DNA of 64,000 nucleotides from an uncultured Coriobacteriales bacterium (GTDB lineage: Bacteria; Actinomycetota; Coriobacteriia; Coriobacteriales; UMGS124), in assembly GCA_902464015.1 (NCBI GenBank), contig CABQHM010000012.1, positions 1-64,000 on the forward strand, given 5' to 3'. Positions within the stretch are counted from its first letter, which is position 1, and every line of letters starts with the position of its first letter. This document shows, piece after piece, positions 1 through 8,384 of the stretch. The notes beneath the pieces were generated by a model. The model was not told where the DNA came from, made no database searches, and was given only the letters and a program-made list of their open reading frames with translations. Made by a program: the position numbers and the translations under genes.

Positions 1-18
1 CTGCTGGGCCATGGGAGG

Positions 19-801
19 GTGGGTCGCGCTGTCTTTGGCCTGCCGGGTGCCGCGGCCCTGGCCGAAAAGCTGCGGGGGCTGCTTGCGGCGCATGGCAAGG
101 CGGCCACGCCGCAGGGGGCGCTGGCGGTGCTGTGCTTGGCTTTGCTTGCTGCCTGCTTGATGGGCACGCTCGTGAGCACCTCGCTTCTGGGTGGAGCGGT
201 GGGCCTGGCAGCGGTTGGCGCACTTGTGAGCGCCGCACTGGGTTCGCAGGCGCGCAGGGACCGCAGCGTGCTTGCCACCCAGATGCCCGATGCCCTGAGG
301 TCGCTTTCAGGGGCGCTTGGAGCAGGCAAGTCGCTGTCGCAGGCGATAGAGCACGTGGGTCGCACCCTAGGCGAGCCCATGGGGCCGCAGTTCCTTCAGG
401 CGTCGTTTGAGATTGCCTCCGGTTGCAGCGTCGAGGAGGCGGTCGAGGGGCTTTGCCAGCGCATCGACGCGCCGGGTATCGCGCTGCTCGGCACGGCCCT
501 GCAGATATCGCAACGTACGGGTTCTTCGCTCAACGACCTGTTTTCTCAAACTGCCCAGATGGCATCGGACAGCGTTGCGCTGCGTCGCGAGCTCGAGGTC
601 AAAACCTCCCAGGTGCGCCTGTCCGCGAAGGTCGTCGCAGCCATGCCCGTCGTGCTCTGCGGGGTCCTCACGTTGCTGTCGAGTGACTATCGGGCGGGAC
701 TGAGTTTGCAGGCGGGAAAGACGTGCCTGGTAGTGGCTGCACTTCTCGATTTGTCTGCGTTGCTTTTGGTGAGGCGCGTCATGTCGGGGAGCCTCAAATG
801 A
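19..801 (+). CDS. tadB: TadB-like type II secretion F-domain protein (Tad pilus platform)
   Basis: Inner-membrane platform protein of the Tad/Flp pilus machine, which couples the TadA ATPase to pilin extrusion. The 260-residue protein has a hydrophobic pair near residues 38-75, a cytoplasmic T2SF-type helical domain with the LGAGKSLSQAI segment near residue 97, and a C-terminal hydrophobic pair near 205-250. This is the usual TadB layout. The GTG at 19 lies directly against a GGGAGG sequence, so spacing is poor, and the frame stays open to base 1; the true start may lie upstream of the window. Its stop overlaps the next start by 4 bases (ATGA), indicating translational coupling with TadC. The family assignment rests on architecture and context. 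Confidence 0.85.
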   Translation: MGRAVFGLPGAAALAEKLRGLLAAHGKAATPQGALAVLCLALLAACLMGTLVSTSLLGGAVGLAAVGALVSAALGSQARRDRSVLATQMPDALRSLSGALGAGKSLSQAIEHVGRTLGEPMGPQFLQASFEIASGCSVEEAVEGLCQRIDAPGIALLGTALQISQRTGSSLNDLFSQTAQMASDSVALRRELEVKTSQVRLSAKVVAAMPVVLCGVLTLLSSDYRAGLSLQAGKTCLVVAALLDLSALLLVRRVMSGSLK

Positions 802-1520
802 CCGCGCTCATGTGGCTGGGCGCGGCGCTTGCCTGTTTGTCGGCAGCCCTTGCGGTGTGGACGGCGACCTCGCCTGCGGGCCTTTCGCTGGTACGCGGTC
901 TGCTCGGACGGTTTCGCGTGCGCATGGATAGCCTTGGGCGAGGCGGGCTTGCTGCCAAAGGGCCTCCGGGGATGACGGGTCCTCTAGGGAAGCTCCTTGC
1001 TCGCTTGGGCAGGGCGACCCGCGTTGGCGTGAGACGGGGAGGGGAGGCCCGTGCAAAGGCACGAGACAGAAGCCGCTGCCTCGACGAGCTGCCTGAGCTC
1101 ATCGACGTCGTGGCCCTGGGCATGTCGGCCGGCATCTCGTTCGACGCCGCCTTGGGCATCTATTGCGACAAGTACGACACGATGCTGGCAGGCGAGCTGT
1201 CCGATGCCATGAGGTCCTGGGAGCTGGGCCTCACGACGCGCTCCGAGGCGCTTCACGTACTGGCGGGTCGCCTGGACGTCCCCGCCTTCACAACCTTTGT
1301 GGACACGGCGACCGAGTCGCTGGCGTTCGGAGCCCCACTTACGAAGGCCTTGGGAGAGCAAGCCCAGGCTGTGCGTCGTGCCCGGCGTGCCGATGTGCAG
1401 GAACGCATCGAGAAGGCCCCCATCAAGATGCTCGTCCCCACGGGGACGCTCATCCTTCCGGCGATGCTGCTGGCGGTTTTGGGCCCGCTTCTCGCCTCGC
1501 TTTCTGAACTTACGGGCTGA
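798..1520 (+). CDS. tadC: TadC-like type II secretion F-domain protein
   Basis: Second platform protein of the Tad pilus system, paired with the preceding TadB. The 240-residue protein starts with a membrane segment (about residues 5-25), has a basic linker, then a T2SF domain containing LDELPELIDVVALGMSAGIS near residue 100, and ends in a hydrophobic segment (GTLILPAMLLAVLGPLLASL). The ATG at 798 overlaps the TGA of tadB. The frame is open further upstream, but this coupled ATG is the best start. TadB/TadC pairs are the most conserved membrane part of Tad loci; TadA, TadZ and the prepilin peptidase would be expected upstream, outside the window. Confidence 0.85.
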   Translation: MTALMWLGAALACLSAALAVWTATSPAGLSLVRGLLGRFRVRMDSLGRGGLAAKGPPGMTGPLGKLLARLGRATRVGVRRGGEARAKARDRSRCLDELPELIDVVALGMSAGISFDAALGIYCDKYDTMLAGELSDAMRSWELGLTTRSEALHVLAGRLDVPAFTTFVDTATESLAFGAPLTKALGEQAQAVRRARRADVQERIEKAPIKMLVPTGTLILPAMLLAVLGPLLASLSELTG

Positions 1521-1582
1521 GGCCCTCGGTACTGATACATCAAGCGGTGCCGCACCGTCGGCACCGGAAAGGAGCGTGCGTC

Positions 1583-1861
1583 ATGTTGGAGAAGTATGAG
1601 CGGATGGGTGCGATGTGCCAGGCTCTGACGCAGGGCGGGTCGGCCGTTTTGGCGCGGGTGCACGCCGCGGCCTTGCGGGTCGGGGCCGCTGCATGTCGGG
1701 GTTTGCGCACGTTGCGCGATGAGGAGCGTGGCCAAGGAACCACGGAGTACGCCATCCTTGTGGGAGTGCTTGTCGTCATCGCGATTGTGGCAATCGTCGC
1801 GTTCAGGGGTCGCATCCAGAGCCTGTGGGACTCCATCGCAAGCGCCATCAACGGCTTGTAA
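1583..1861 (+). CDS. Flp/class III prepilin-like pilin subunit
   Basis: Likely structural pilin of the Tad pilus, 92 residues. A hydrophilic leader of about 52 residues ends in a prepilin peptidase site of the form G-xxxx-E-Y (G-QGTT-EY), followed by about 20 hydrophobic residues (AILVGVLVVIAIVAIVAF) and a short amphipathic tail. Flp pilins are processed after that glycine and assemble through the hydrophobic helix. The start is the ATG preceded by a GGAAAGGAG ribosome binding site. The leader is longer than in classical Flp pilins. The stop TAA overlaps the next ATG (TAATG). Confidence 0.8.
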   Translation: MLEKYERMGAMCQALTQGGSAVLARVHAAALRVGAAACRGLRTLRDEERGQGTTEYAILVGVLVVIAIVAIVAFRGRIQSLWDSIASAINGL

Positions 1862-2460
1862 TGCCTGTGTTTGCCCGAAGGGAACAGGGGCAGGAGCCTT
1901 CTTCAGGTGGGGGCCGGTCGCATAGGGCGGCCGTGGTCGGTGTCGTGCTTGTCGTCGGTGCGGTGGTCCTTGCCGTCGCCAGCGTGCTCTTTTCTCGGCC
2001 CGTCGGTGATTCGGCGGTGTCGCCCGCTCGGAGCACCGAGGGGCAGGCGGTGGAACAGGGGGATGGGCGGCCGATTGTCGTGGCCCCCGCGGGACCCCTC
2101 CCCACAGTGTTTCCCCTATGCGCCGACGTTGAGGCGGGCCCTGCCTCCTATGCCAGGAGCCCTTTGGGTGTACGGGCAAGCTGGGAGGTGGCGCTCAGCT
2201 TGCCCGACATGGCGGCGCAGGTGCTCCAGACATATGAGGAACAAGGTGACATCGCTCTTCACTACGGTGGCTACCTGGACTTTCTTGGAAACGTCTGGGC
2301 CTGTGCCGTGTCTGGCCCGTCATGGGTCGAGGTCGTCGTCGTGCAGGACCAAGGCGGGGAGGAGGCCTATGTGGGGTCGCATTCGCAAAATGGGCCGTGT
2401 CTTGTCAGCGTCATGCGGCTGGGCCAGGAAGCGATTGAGAGCGCCGAGGACCAGGCTTGA
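1861..2460 (+). CDS. Membrane-anchored hypothetical protein in Tad operon
   Basis: A 199-residue protein that I cannot assign to a family. It has a basic N-terminus, one membrane segment at about residues 25-47 (VVGVVLVVGAVVLAVASVLF), then a Pro/Gly/Ala linker and a compact predicted extracytoplasmic domain from about residue 80. The ATG overlaps the stop of the upstream pilin (TAATG) and the 3' end overlaps the next pilin by 26 bases. Its position between two pilin-like genes suggests a pilus assembly or minor-subunit role, which is inference from context only. Confidence 0.7.
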   Translation: MPVFARREQGQEPSSGGGRSHRAAVVGVVLVVGAVVLAVASVLFSRPVGDSAVSPARSTEGQAVEQGDGRPIVVAPAGPLPTVFPLCADVEAGPASYARSPLGVRASWEVALSLPDMAAQVLQTYEEQGDIALHYGGYLDFLGNVWACAVSGPSWVEVVVVQDQGGEEAYVGSHSQNGPCLVSVMRLGQEAIESAEDQA

Positions 2461-2665
2461 AAGGAGGGCGTGCGATGAGGCGGGCCAGTCGACGGTGGAG
2501 TACCTGGCGGTCCTTATCGGCGTCGCCGCCGTGGTCGTGGGGCTCGCGAGCCTTCTTGCGGCTGCCAAGCGGGGTGTGTTCGGCAGGCTCGCTTTGCAGG
2601 CCCTCTCCCATGCCACGGGCGGCTCTGACCCAATTGCGGCGCTCAGCGAGGTCTTTCTGTTCTGA
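2435..2665 (+). CDS. Second Flp-like prepilin (TTG start)
   Basis: A 76-residue prepilin-like protein. After a short basic leader comes the class III site G-QSTV-EY, then the hydrophobic helix LAVLIGVAAVVVGLASLLAA and a short tail. There is no ATG or GTG near the expected start. The best candidate is the TTG at 2435, with AGGA about 5 bases upstream, inside the 3' end of the preceding gene. It overlaps its neighbours by 26 bases upstream and 56 downstream. The exact start is uncertain; an ATG about 45 bases further upstream is also in frame. Confidence 0.65.
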   Translation: MRAPRTRLERRACDEAGQSTVEYLAVLIGVAAVVVGLASLLAAAKRGVFGRLALQALSHATGGSDPIAALSEVFLF

Positions 2666-3128
2666 GGACTCGGGCCAGGCCAGCGTGGAGGCGGCTCTTC
2701 TTCTGCCTGTGCTCATGGTGTGCCTGGCGCTTCTCGTGCAACCGATGTGCCTTCTGTACACGCGATGCGTCATGCAGTCGGCCGCCGCTGAGGGGTGTCG
2801 TCTTCTTGCCACGGCGACGGGCGACACCGACGACGCTGCCTGTGAGCAGTATGTCCGCCGTCGTTTGTCGGCCGTGCCGCAGGCGGACGTCTTTCTTACG
2901 GGAGATTGGCAGGTAAAGCTTCAAGGCAACGCCGAAAGCGACGAGGTGGGCGTGCAGATTGTGGGGCATGCTCGGCCCCTGCCGCTCGTGGGGGTCGTGG
3001 CTTCCCTGTTGGGTCCTGCCGACCAGGCAGGAAACGTCGAGCTCAAAGTCAGTGTCACTCGCTGCGCACGACCCGGCTGGGTGGAAGGGGGATACAGTGA
3101 TTGGACGTCGATATGGGACGGCGCATAG
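2610..3128 (+). CDS. TadE-like minor pilin / pseudopilin
   Basis: A 172-residue protein with the prepilin-type motif G-QASV-EA at about residue 22, followed by a hydrophobic helix (ALLLPVLMVCLALLV) and a predominantly extracytoplasmic domain. This matches TadE-like minor pilins, where the E-A replaces E-Y of major pilins. I chose the ATG at 2610; a TTG at 2634 would give a shorter leader. The gene begins inside the preceding pilin and ends inside the next gene, so translation of this stretch of the operon is probably coupled throughout. Confidence 0.7.
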   Translation: MPRAALTQLRRSARSFCSEDSGQASVEAALLLPVLMVCLALLVQPMCLLYTRCVMQSAAAEGCRLLATATGDTDDAACEQYVRRRLSAVPQADVFLTGDWQVKLQGNAESDEVGVQIVGHARPLPLVGVVASLLGPADQAGNVELKVSVTRCARPGWVEGGYSDWTSIWDGA

Positions 3129-5178
3129 GGAGGCCGGGCGGCCCTGCGAGGCGGGCATCGGGCTTTTCTGCGACGAGCGGGGATCCACGACGGTCGCTTC
3201 TGCCGTTGCGATTCTCGTGTCGCTTGCGCTTGTCTTTTCCCTGGCAAACGTCCAGTGGGCCTCGTCGCGTGCGGCCGACGTCCAGGTGGTCGCCGACGCC
3301 GGGGCGCTTGCCGGGGCCAACGTCGTCGCGGCGTATGCCACCATCGCCCAGATTCTCGACGCGCTCGTGCTCAGCATGGGCCTCATCGGGCTGCTCACCA
3401 TGGCGGTCGGTCTCGTGCTTTCCGCCATCCCCGTGGTCGATGCGGCGGGGCCGCCTGTGCTCAACGCCGCGTCGAGCGTCTTTTCTGCTCGCAGCAAGCT
3501 CTCTCGGTCCTGTGCGGCCGGCCTGCAGAAGCTCGAAAACGCCGTCCCTTATGTGGTGTTCGCCAATTCTGCGGCCGTTATCAGGGCAAATGCATCTTCT
3601 GAGGGTTCCTATTTCGGCTTTGCGCTGCCCTATCCCGTGCAGGGTTCGAGCGATTTTGGCGATCTTGAGTCCGACGACGCCCAGGCGAGCGCCGAGGAGC
3701 TTGAGAAGTCCGGCGAGCGGGTCGACGAGCTCTCCAAGCAGGCGGCGCAAGACGAGCAGGACGCCGCCGACGCGCTCGAGCGTGCGTGGATGGCGGACTG
3801 CGGGGGAGCGGTGAGCATGCGTGAGCGCGCCTCGACCCTGGCGGGCCTTGCCGGCTCACAGAACCCGACCTATCCTTCCACCGTCGGCTGGGACTTCGGC
3901 GTTTCCATACGCCGTGCCAGCACCTATTACGCCCAGCGCGCAGCCATTGAGGCCCCCGAGTCCGCAAGTGTCGAGGAGCGAGCCCGTTCTCAGGCCCGCC
4001 GTGTTTTCTATGCGTACGCCTATGAGCAGGTTTCTTCCTCCACCTTTGTGCGCAATGCCGACGGCAGTGTCGTGTGCGACCTGCATGCCCTGCCCCGCAA
4101 CACGGCAGAGATGCGCACCACGAGCCTGTACACCCAGGCCATATGGCCGCTGAGCCGTGAGGGCTCGACGACCCGCATACATGCGTTTGCGGGATGCCCT
4201 GGAGCTGTGGGATCTTCGGCCGGCACGGGCAGCCTAGCTCAGCTCGAGGCGGGCTCTTTCGTCGTTTGCCCTGCCTGTTCCTTCAGTGCCTCGACGCTTG
4301 GCCGGGTTCCTGCCGCTTCGACTTCCATCGACAACGGGTTCGAGTATTACTGGAAGATCGTTGTCGAAGAGTCGCACGCCTACCAGGCTGCGAAGGAAGC
4401 GGCCAACGAGAAGTTCGAGCTCGCCCGCCAAGAAGGGGAGAGGTCCTCCGAGCTTTTCAGAGACGCGCTCAAACAGGTCGCGGCCACGCGCGTCACGCTC
4501 AATCCGCCCGGTGCCAAAGGGTGCGTCTGCGTCTGCGTCGACCCTGTCTCCCATGCGAGTCCCGCATCGCTGCTTGCCCTTTTCGACGAAGGCGTCGTGA
4601 TTCCCTCTCGCGCCGCCTTGTCGGCGGCGGTCCTTGCCCCCGACAAGGCGCAGAGCGGCAACAACATCCTGGCGAATTTCTTTGACGCGCTCGTGGTTGA
4701 GGGCGGCGCTGGTTCGGGGGTCCCAGGGGTGCTCGACTCGGTGCTCACGGTATGGGGCAATGTGCTTGTGGCATACGGCAACGGCTACGACGCCTTGTCC
4801 GGTGCGATGAAGACGTCGTTCCAGACGCTCTCGTCATGGGGAATGGGCGGCATCTCGTCGTGGCTCAAGGACGCCCTCACCGATGCCGTCGACCTCTTGG
4901 CGATAAAGCCTGCTGACATGTCGGCCAAGAAGCCGGTGCTTACCAACAGCTCCAATATCCTGTGCGAGGCGGGCGGCGCCTGGTACAACGCCATTCATTC
5001 GATTCTGTCGTCCATGAGCGGCCAGGCGGGCCCAGCGGGGCTGCTTTCGGAACTTACCGGCGGCGCCATCTCATATGACGGCCAGGGCAGCATCACGCTC
5101 GGGCAGCTTGAGATTCCAGGAACGGGCAACGTGCGCGACCTCACCATCGACTTGTCGTGGTTGGCGGGTGCCGCATGA
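3097..5178 (+). CDS. Large TadG-like pilus-associated protein
   Basis: A 693-residue protein with a TadG/TadE-like N-terminus: G-STTV-A followed by a hydrophobic segment (AVAILVSLALVFSLANVQ) and the typical ASSRAADVQVVADAGALAGA stretch at about residues 45-75. A second hydrophobic region lies near 90-125. The remaining ~550 residues are predicted extracytoplasmic, with a helical coiled-coil-like stretch (residues near 190-225), several cysteines and a CVCVC run near residue 475. The GTG at 3097 is preceded by GGAAGGGGG, which decides the start. The glutamate of the prepilin site is replaced by alanine, so N-terminal processing is doubtful. It is probably an anchor or tip component of the Tad pilus. 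Confidence 0.65.
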   Translation: MIGRRYGTAHREAGRPCEAGIGLFCDERGSTTVASAVAILVSLALVFSLANVQWASSRAADVQVVADAGALAGANVVAAYATIAQILDALVLSMGLIGLLTMAVGLVLSAIPVVDAAGPPVLNAASSVFSARSKLSRSCAAGLQKLENAVPYVVFANSAAVIRANASSEGSYFGFALPYPVQGSSDFGDLESDDAQASAEELEKSGERVDELSKQAAQDEQDAADALERAWMADCGGAVSMRERASTLAGLAGSQNPTYPSTVGWDFGVSIRRASTYYAQRAAIEAPESASVEERARSQARRVFYAYAYEQVSSSTFVRNADGSVVCDLHALPRNTAEMRTTSLYTQAIWPLSREGSTTRIHAFAGCPGAVGSSAGTGSLAQLEAGSFVVCPACSFSASTLGRVPAASTSIDNGFEYYWKIVVEESHAYQAAKEAANEKFELARQEGERSSELFRDALKQVAATRVTLNPPGAKGCVCVCVDPVSHASPASLLALFDEGVVIPSRAALSAAVLAPDKAQSGNNILANFFDALVVEGGAGSGVPGVLDSVLTVWGNVLVAYGNGYDALSGAMKTSFQTLSSWGMGGISSWLKDALTDAVDLLAIKPADMSAKKPVLTNSSNILCEAGGAWYNAIHSILSSMSGQAGPAGLLSELTGGAISYDGQGSITLGQLEIPGTGNVRDLTIDLSWLAGAA

Positions 5179-5648
5179 GAGCCGCGAGGGTCTTCTCGGA
5201 CGAGAACGGGCAGATGGTGGTGGAGATGGCTGTCGTTGCGCCCGTTATGATCGTCGTGGCCATCATTGCGGTGAATCTCATGTGGTTCATGGAGGCATGT
5301 GCACGGTTTGACCGCCTGGCCCCCGACATTGTGGTGGCGCTTGCGGTGTCGCCGGCGGGAGGGGAGGGTGGCACCCAGGAGCATGCCGTGACGCAGGCGC
5401 TGCAAGAGGCGATGTCCGACCTGCGTGGCGTGAGCGTCACGGTTGTCGCCCATAGCCTGTGGGACGATGTGTCCAGCGGGGCGGGGTTCACCATGGCACC
5501 CCATCTCACGCGCTACGAGTGCACGTTGCGGTACGAGCCTTGGCCTTCGGCCCTTACGGTCGCCGGAGTCGAGGCTGGCATTCCTGCTCAGCTCACGCAC
5601 GCGAAGTCACTGACTGTCGACCGCTACCGCTCGGGCGTCTTGTTTTGA
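5175..5648 (+). CDS. TadE-like minor pilin
   Basis: A 157-residue protein with the prepilin-like site G-QMVV-EM near residue 13 and a hydrophobic helix (AVVAPVMIVVAIIAVNLMWF), then an extracytoplasmic domain of about 115 residues. This is the TadE pattern. The ATG overlaps the TGA of the large TadG-like gene (ATGA), so it is translationally coupled. It is the third TadE/G-type protein in the locus. Confidence 0.75.
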   Translation: MRAARVFSDENGQMVVEMAVVAPVMIVVAIIAVNLMWFMEACARFDRLAPDIVVALAVSPAGGEGGTQEHAVTQALQEAMSDLRGVSVTVVAHSLWDDVSSGAGFTMAPHLTRYECTLRYEPWPSALTVAGVEAGIPAQLTHAKSLTVDRYRSGVLF

Positions 5649-5689
5649 CGCAGCGCGTGGAGCCGTCGCAACGATTTGCGAGGATGACG

Positions 5690-6055
5690 ATGTTCCCATT
5701 TGCCCAGACGTCCGCAACCGATCTTGTTGTAGTCGACCTTCCCGACGGTCGCGCTGTGCCGTGCCTGTATGCTCGCTCGTTTTGGGCGCGACTCAAAGGC
5801 CTGCTCGGCAGCGGTCGCGACTGCCTTGGGGGCGGCGTGATCTGTCTTGACCCATGTACCTCGATACACACCTTCGGCATGGCCTACCCCATAGACGTTG
5901 CCTTCCTGGACGAATGCGGCATCGTTGTTGCGTCGCGCCGAAGGTTGGCGCCGTGTCGCGTGCTTTGTAGCCCCCAGGCGGTGTGCGTGCTGGAGCGCCC
6001 CAGTGACGGTTCCCCATGGCTTGCCGTGGGCGAGACGGTGCGACTGCGCATCTGA
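5690..6055 (+). CDS. DUF192 family protein
   Basis: A 121-residue DUF192 protein. Diagnostic segments are LYARSFWARLKGLLG near residue 28 and the core containing CTSIHTFGMAYPIDVAFLD. The molecular function of DUF192 is not established. Two in-frame ATGs exist; the one at 5690 has GAGG at a good 6-base spacing, while the one at 5684 abuts it. Many family members carry a signal peptide and are exported; this one has none I can see. It is the last gene of the Tad operon, 41 bases after the preceding stop. Confidence 0.75.
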   Translation: MFPFAQTSATDLVVVDLPDGRAVPCLYARSFWARLKGLLGSGRDCLGGGVICLDPCTSIHTFGMAYPIDVAFLDECGIVVASRRRLAPCRVLCSPQAVCVLERPSDGSPWLAVGETVRLRI

Positions 6056-6111
6056 GCCTTTCGGTCATGTACACAAGTTGAACACAACTTGAAATCTTTT
6101 CAAAATTGTTC

Positions 6112-6141
6112 TTGACGCCACCCTATAAACGGACGTATAGT
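6112..6141 (+). promoter_or_regulatory. Promoter of tRNA-Phe
   Basis: TTGACG at 6112-6117, an 18-base spacer and TATAGT at 6136-6141, close to the housekeeping sigma consensus, about 15 bases before the tRNA 5' end. Confidence 0.8.
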
Positions 6142-6156
6142 TATCCCTGCACTTGC

Positions 6157-6232
6157 GGCCAGTTAGCTCAGTTGGTAGAGCAGGGGACTGAAAATCCTCG
6201 TGTCTGGGGTTCGAATCCCTAACTGGCCACCA
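6157..6232 (+). tRNA. tRNA-Phe (GAA)
   Basis: Full cloverleaf with acceptor stem GGCCAGT/ACTGGCC, D-arm AGCTCAGTTGGTAGAGC, a 7-base anticodon loop CTGAAAA (anticodon GAA), T-arm GGTTCGAATCC and encoded CCA. A promoter lies upstream and a terminator follows. Confidence 0.97.
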
Positions 6233-6243
6233 TGCAAACAACG

Positions 6244-6276
6244 AGGTCGGACGGGTAAAACCGTTCGGCCTTTTTT
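6244..6276 (+). terminator. Rho-independent terminator after tRNA-Phe
   Basis: Stem GGTCGGACGG / CCGTTCGGCC (with G-U pairs) followed by six T residues, 12 bases after the tRNA. Confidence 0.85.
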
Positions 6277-6404
6277 GCGTTTAAGGCCGTGTTGAGTTGA
6301 CCGTCGTGTCGAAAGTGGCCCTGGGGCAAATCGGAGATTCCCAGTGGGCCTTTGCTGCATGCTTTGGGCAGGGATGTTGCGCCTGCGCATCCATGGCCAC
6401 GCGC

Positions 6405-6451
6405 CAAAACAAAAGCAGGCCGGCTGCCTCTTCTTTGGGCGACCGGCCTGC
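6405..6451 (-). terminator. Terminator after tRNA-Leu
   Basis: On the minus strand, GCAGGCCGG and CCGGCCTGC pair as a 9-bp stem, followed by TTTTGTTTTGG. It lies directly downstream of the minus-strand tRNA. Confidence 0.8.
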
Positions 6452-6465
6452 AATTAATCTTGGAA

Positions 6466-6549
6466 TGGTGCCCGAGGTGAGACTCGAACTCACACGTCTT
6501 GCGACAAAGGTTTTTGAGACCTCCGCGTCTGCCATTCCGCCACTCGGGC
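6466..6549 (-). tRNA. tRNA-Leu (CAA)
   Basis: Class II tRNA with acceptor stem GCCCGAG/CTCGGGC, anticodon loop CTCAAAA (anticodon CAA), a long variable arm (TGTCGCAAGACGT region), T-loop GTTCGAGTC and encoded CCA at the low-coordinate end. Confidence 0.95.
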
Positions 6550-6680
6550 TTGGTGGCAAAGGATACCACAACGTTGGCATCGTTGATGAAGCCAAGATGA
6601 AGAAACTTAGGCTCTCAACACGAACGAAACGCATGTACCGTAGTCTCTTGTCGTCAGTCTCACGTCATGAAAGGCATCCC

Positions 6681-8042
6681 ATGGAAAAGAAGCCCTTTGC
6701 GACCCTTGCACAGGTCAAGGAAATCGCCGCAGACATTCCCACGCCGTTCCACCTCTACGACGAGGCCGGCATTCGCGAGCGCGCCCGTGCCGTCAACGCC
6801 GCCTTTTCCTGGAACCCTGGGTTCAAGGAGCACTTTGCCGTAAAGGCGACTCCCAACCCCACGCTGCTGCGCATTCTGCACGAGGAGGGCTGCGGTGTGG
6901 ACTGCTCCAGCTACACCGAGCTCCTGCTCTCCCAGGCTTGCGGCTTCGAGGGCCACGAGATCATGTTCTCCTCCAACGAGACCCCCGCGCTCGACATGTA
7001 CGAGGCGGCCAAGCTCGGCGCCCTCATCAACCTCGACGACATCACCATGGTGGACTTCCTCGAGCAGGTGGCCGAGGTTCCCGAGACCGTCTTCTGCCGC
7101 TATAACCCCGGCGGTGTCTATGAGCTGGGCAACGACATCATGGACAACCCGGGTGACTCCAAGTACGGCATGGGCGAGGCCGACATGATCGAGGCCTTCC
7201 GTCGCCTGAAGGCCATGGGTGCCAAGAACTTCGGCATTCACGCGTTCCTCGCCTCCAACACCGTGACCAACGCCTATTACCCCGCGCTCGCCGCCGAGCT
7301 CTTCGAGCTTGCCGTGCGTGTGGCGAAGGCTGCCGACGTGCACATCGGCTACGTCAACCTGTCGGGCGGCGTGGGTGTGGACTACCGTCCCGAGCAGCCT
7401 TGCAACGACATCGCCGTCATCGGCGAGGGCGTCCATGAGGCCTACGACCGCATCCTGGTGCCTGCCGGCATGGGCGACGTCGCCATCCTCACCGAGATGG
7501 GTCGTTTCATGCTCGCGCCCTTCGGCGCCCTCATCACCCAGGCCATCCATGAGAAGCATATCTACAAGGAATATATCGGCGTGGATGCCTGTGCCGCCAA
7601 CCTCATGCGCCCTGCCGTCTACGGCGCCTATCACCACGTGAGCGTGCTCGGCAAGGAGGACGCGCCCTGCGACCATGTCTACGACGTTGTGGGCGGCCTG
7701 TGCGAGAACTGCGACAAGTTCGCCGTTGACCGCGCGCTTCCCAAGATCGACATGGGCGACTACCTCTTCATCCACACCGCAGGCGCCCACGGCCATGCCA
7801 TGGGCTACAACTACAACGGCAAGCTTCGCTCGGCAGAGGTCCTTCTGTGCGAGGACGGCTCCCACAAGCTCATCCGCCGCGCTGAGACCCCGGCCGACTA
7901 CTTTGCGACGCTGGGTTTTGAGGGCGCCGAGATCTCCCCGGTTACGAGCAAGCCGATCTTTGAGACCCTGGAGCAGCTCGATGCCCAAGCTGAGGCCGAT
8001 TTTGCCGCAAGCCCCGCTGCCCAGTGGGTGCCCGGCAAGTAA
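6681..8042 (+). CDS. lysA: Diaminopimelate decarboxylase
   Basis: Fold-type III PLP enzyme that decarboxylates meso-diaminopimelate to L-lysine, the last step of lysine synthesis. The 453-residue protein has the PLP lysine in HFAVKATPN (about residue 55), HAFLASN and YVNLSGGVGVDY in the barrel, TEMGRFMLAP, and the active-site cysteine region GGLCENCDKF, then GAHGHAMGYNYNG. It is a little longer than the usual ~420 residues. The ATG at 6681 is preceded by GAAAGG at about 6 bases. It is monocistronic. A second, shorter type III decarboxylase in this window (21819-23003) is divergent and probably has another role. Confidence 0.9.
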   Translation: MEKKPFATLAQVKEIAADIPTPFHLYDEAGIRERARAVNAAFSWNPGFKEHFAVKATPNPTLLRILHEEGCGVDCSSYTELLLSQACGFEGHEIMFSSNETPALDMYEAAKLGALINLDDITMVDFLEQVAEVPETVFCRYNPGGVYELGNDIMDNPGDSKYGMGEADMIEAFRRLKAMGAKNFGIHAFLASNTVTNAYYPALAAELFELAVRVAKAADVHIGYVNLSGGVGVDYRPEQPCNDIAVIGEGVHEAYDRILVPAGMGDVAILTEMGRFMLAPFGALITQAIHEKHIYKEYIGVDACAANLMRPAVYGAYHHVSVLGKEDAPCDHVYDVVGGLCENCDKFAVDRALPKIDMGDYLFIHTAGAHGHAMGYNYNGKLRSAEVLLCEDGSHKLIRRAETPADYFATLGFEGAEISPVTSKPIFETLEQLDAQAEADFAASPAAQWVPGK

Positions 8043-8193
8043 GGGTTGCTCCGTTACTCCGCCGGCGCCAACGTGTGGCCCCCTTACGGGAGGTCGTCCG
8101 GGTGGCGTGCGACTTCCCGGTCGCTCCACCGGTGCCTCACGCGGTGTCCATGTGGGTAGTTTGTCGAGATACGATGCGTTTGAGCGAGCACCC

Positions 8194-8222
8194 TTGCACT
8201 GATGCAAGAAGGCGCGTAATAT
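8194..8222 (+). promoter_or_regulatory. Promoter of infC-rpmI-rplT operon
   Basis: TTGCAC at 8194-8199, a 17-base spacer and TATAAT-like TAATAT at 8217-8222. Transcription would start near 8229, leaving a leader of about 200 bases before infC. The stretch 8043-8193 holds no gene I can support. Confidence 0.75.
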
Positions 8223-8348
8223 GCAACAGGCTTTGTCGTCCCTGACAAAGTTGCAAGCGGGCAATGAGCCCCACCTTGCGGCGCCGTAAAGGTTGCTGTC
8301 TGGTTGAACATGATAATCTCAGCCATTTCGGTTGTTGCTATCGTATTC

Positions 8349-8384
8349 TCCCGGGCGTCTTCCAGAAGGCACCCGGGATTTTTT
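8349..8384 (+). terminator. Leader terminator (attenuator) upstream of infC
   Basis: A stem TCCCGGG/CCCGGGA, extended by GTCTTC/GAAGGC with one mismatch, followed by six T residues. It lies inside the infC leader, between the promoter and the start, so it would control read-through into the IF3-L35-L20 operon. L20-dependent leader attenuation is known for this operon in Firmicutes; the mechanism here is inferred. Confidence 0.75.

Noticed and set aside
6660..8264. 534-codon minus-strand frame opposite lysA
   Set aside because: Antisense to intact lysA with biased His/Val/Gly/Leu composition; no recognisable domain.
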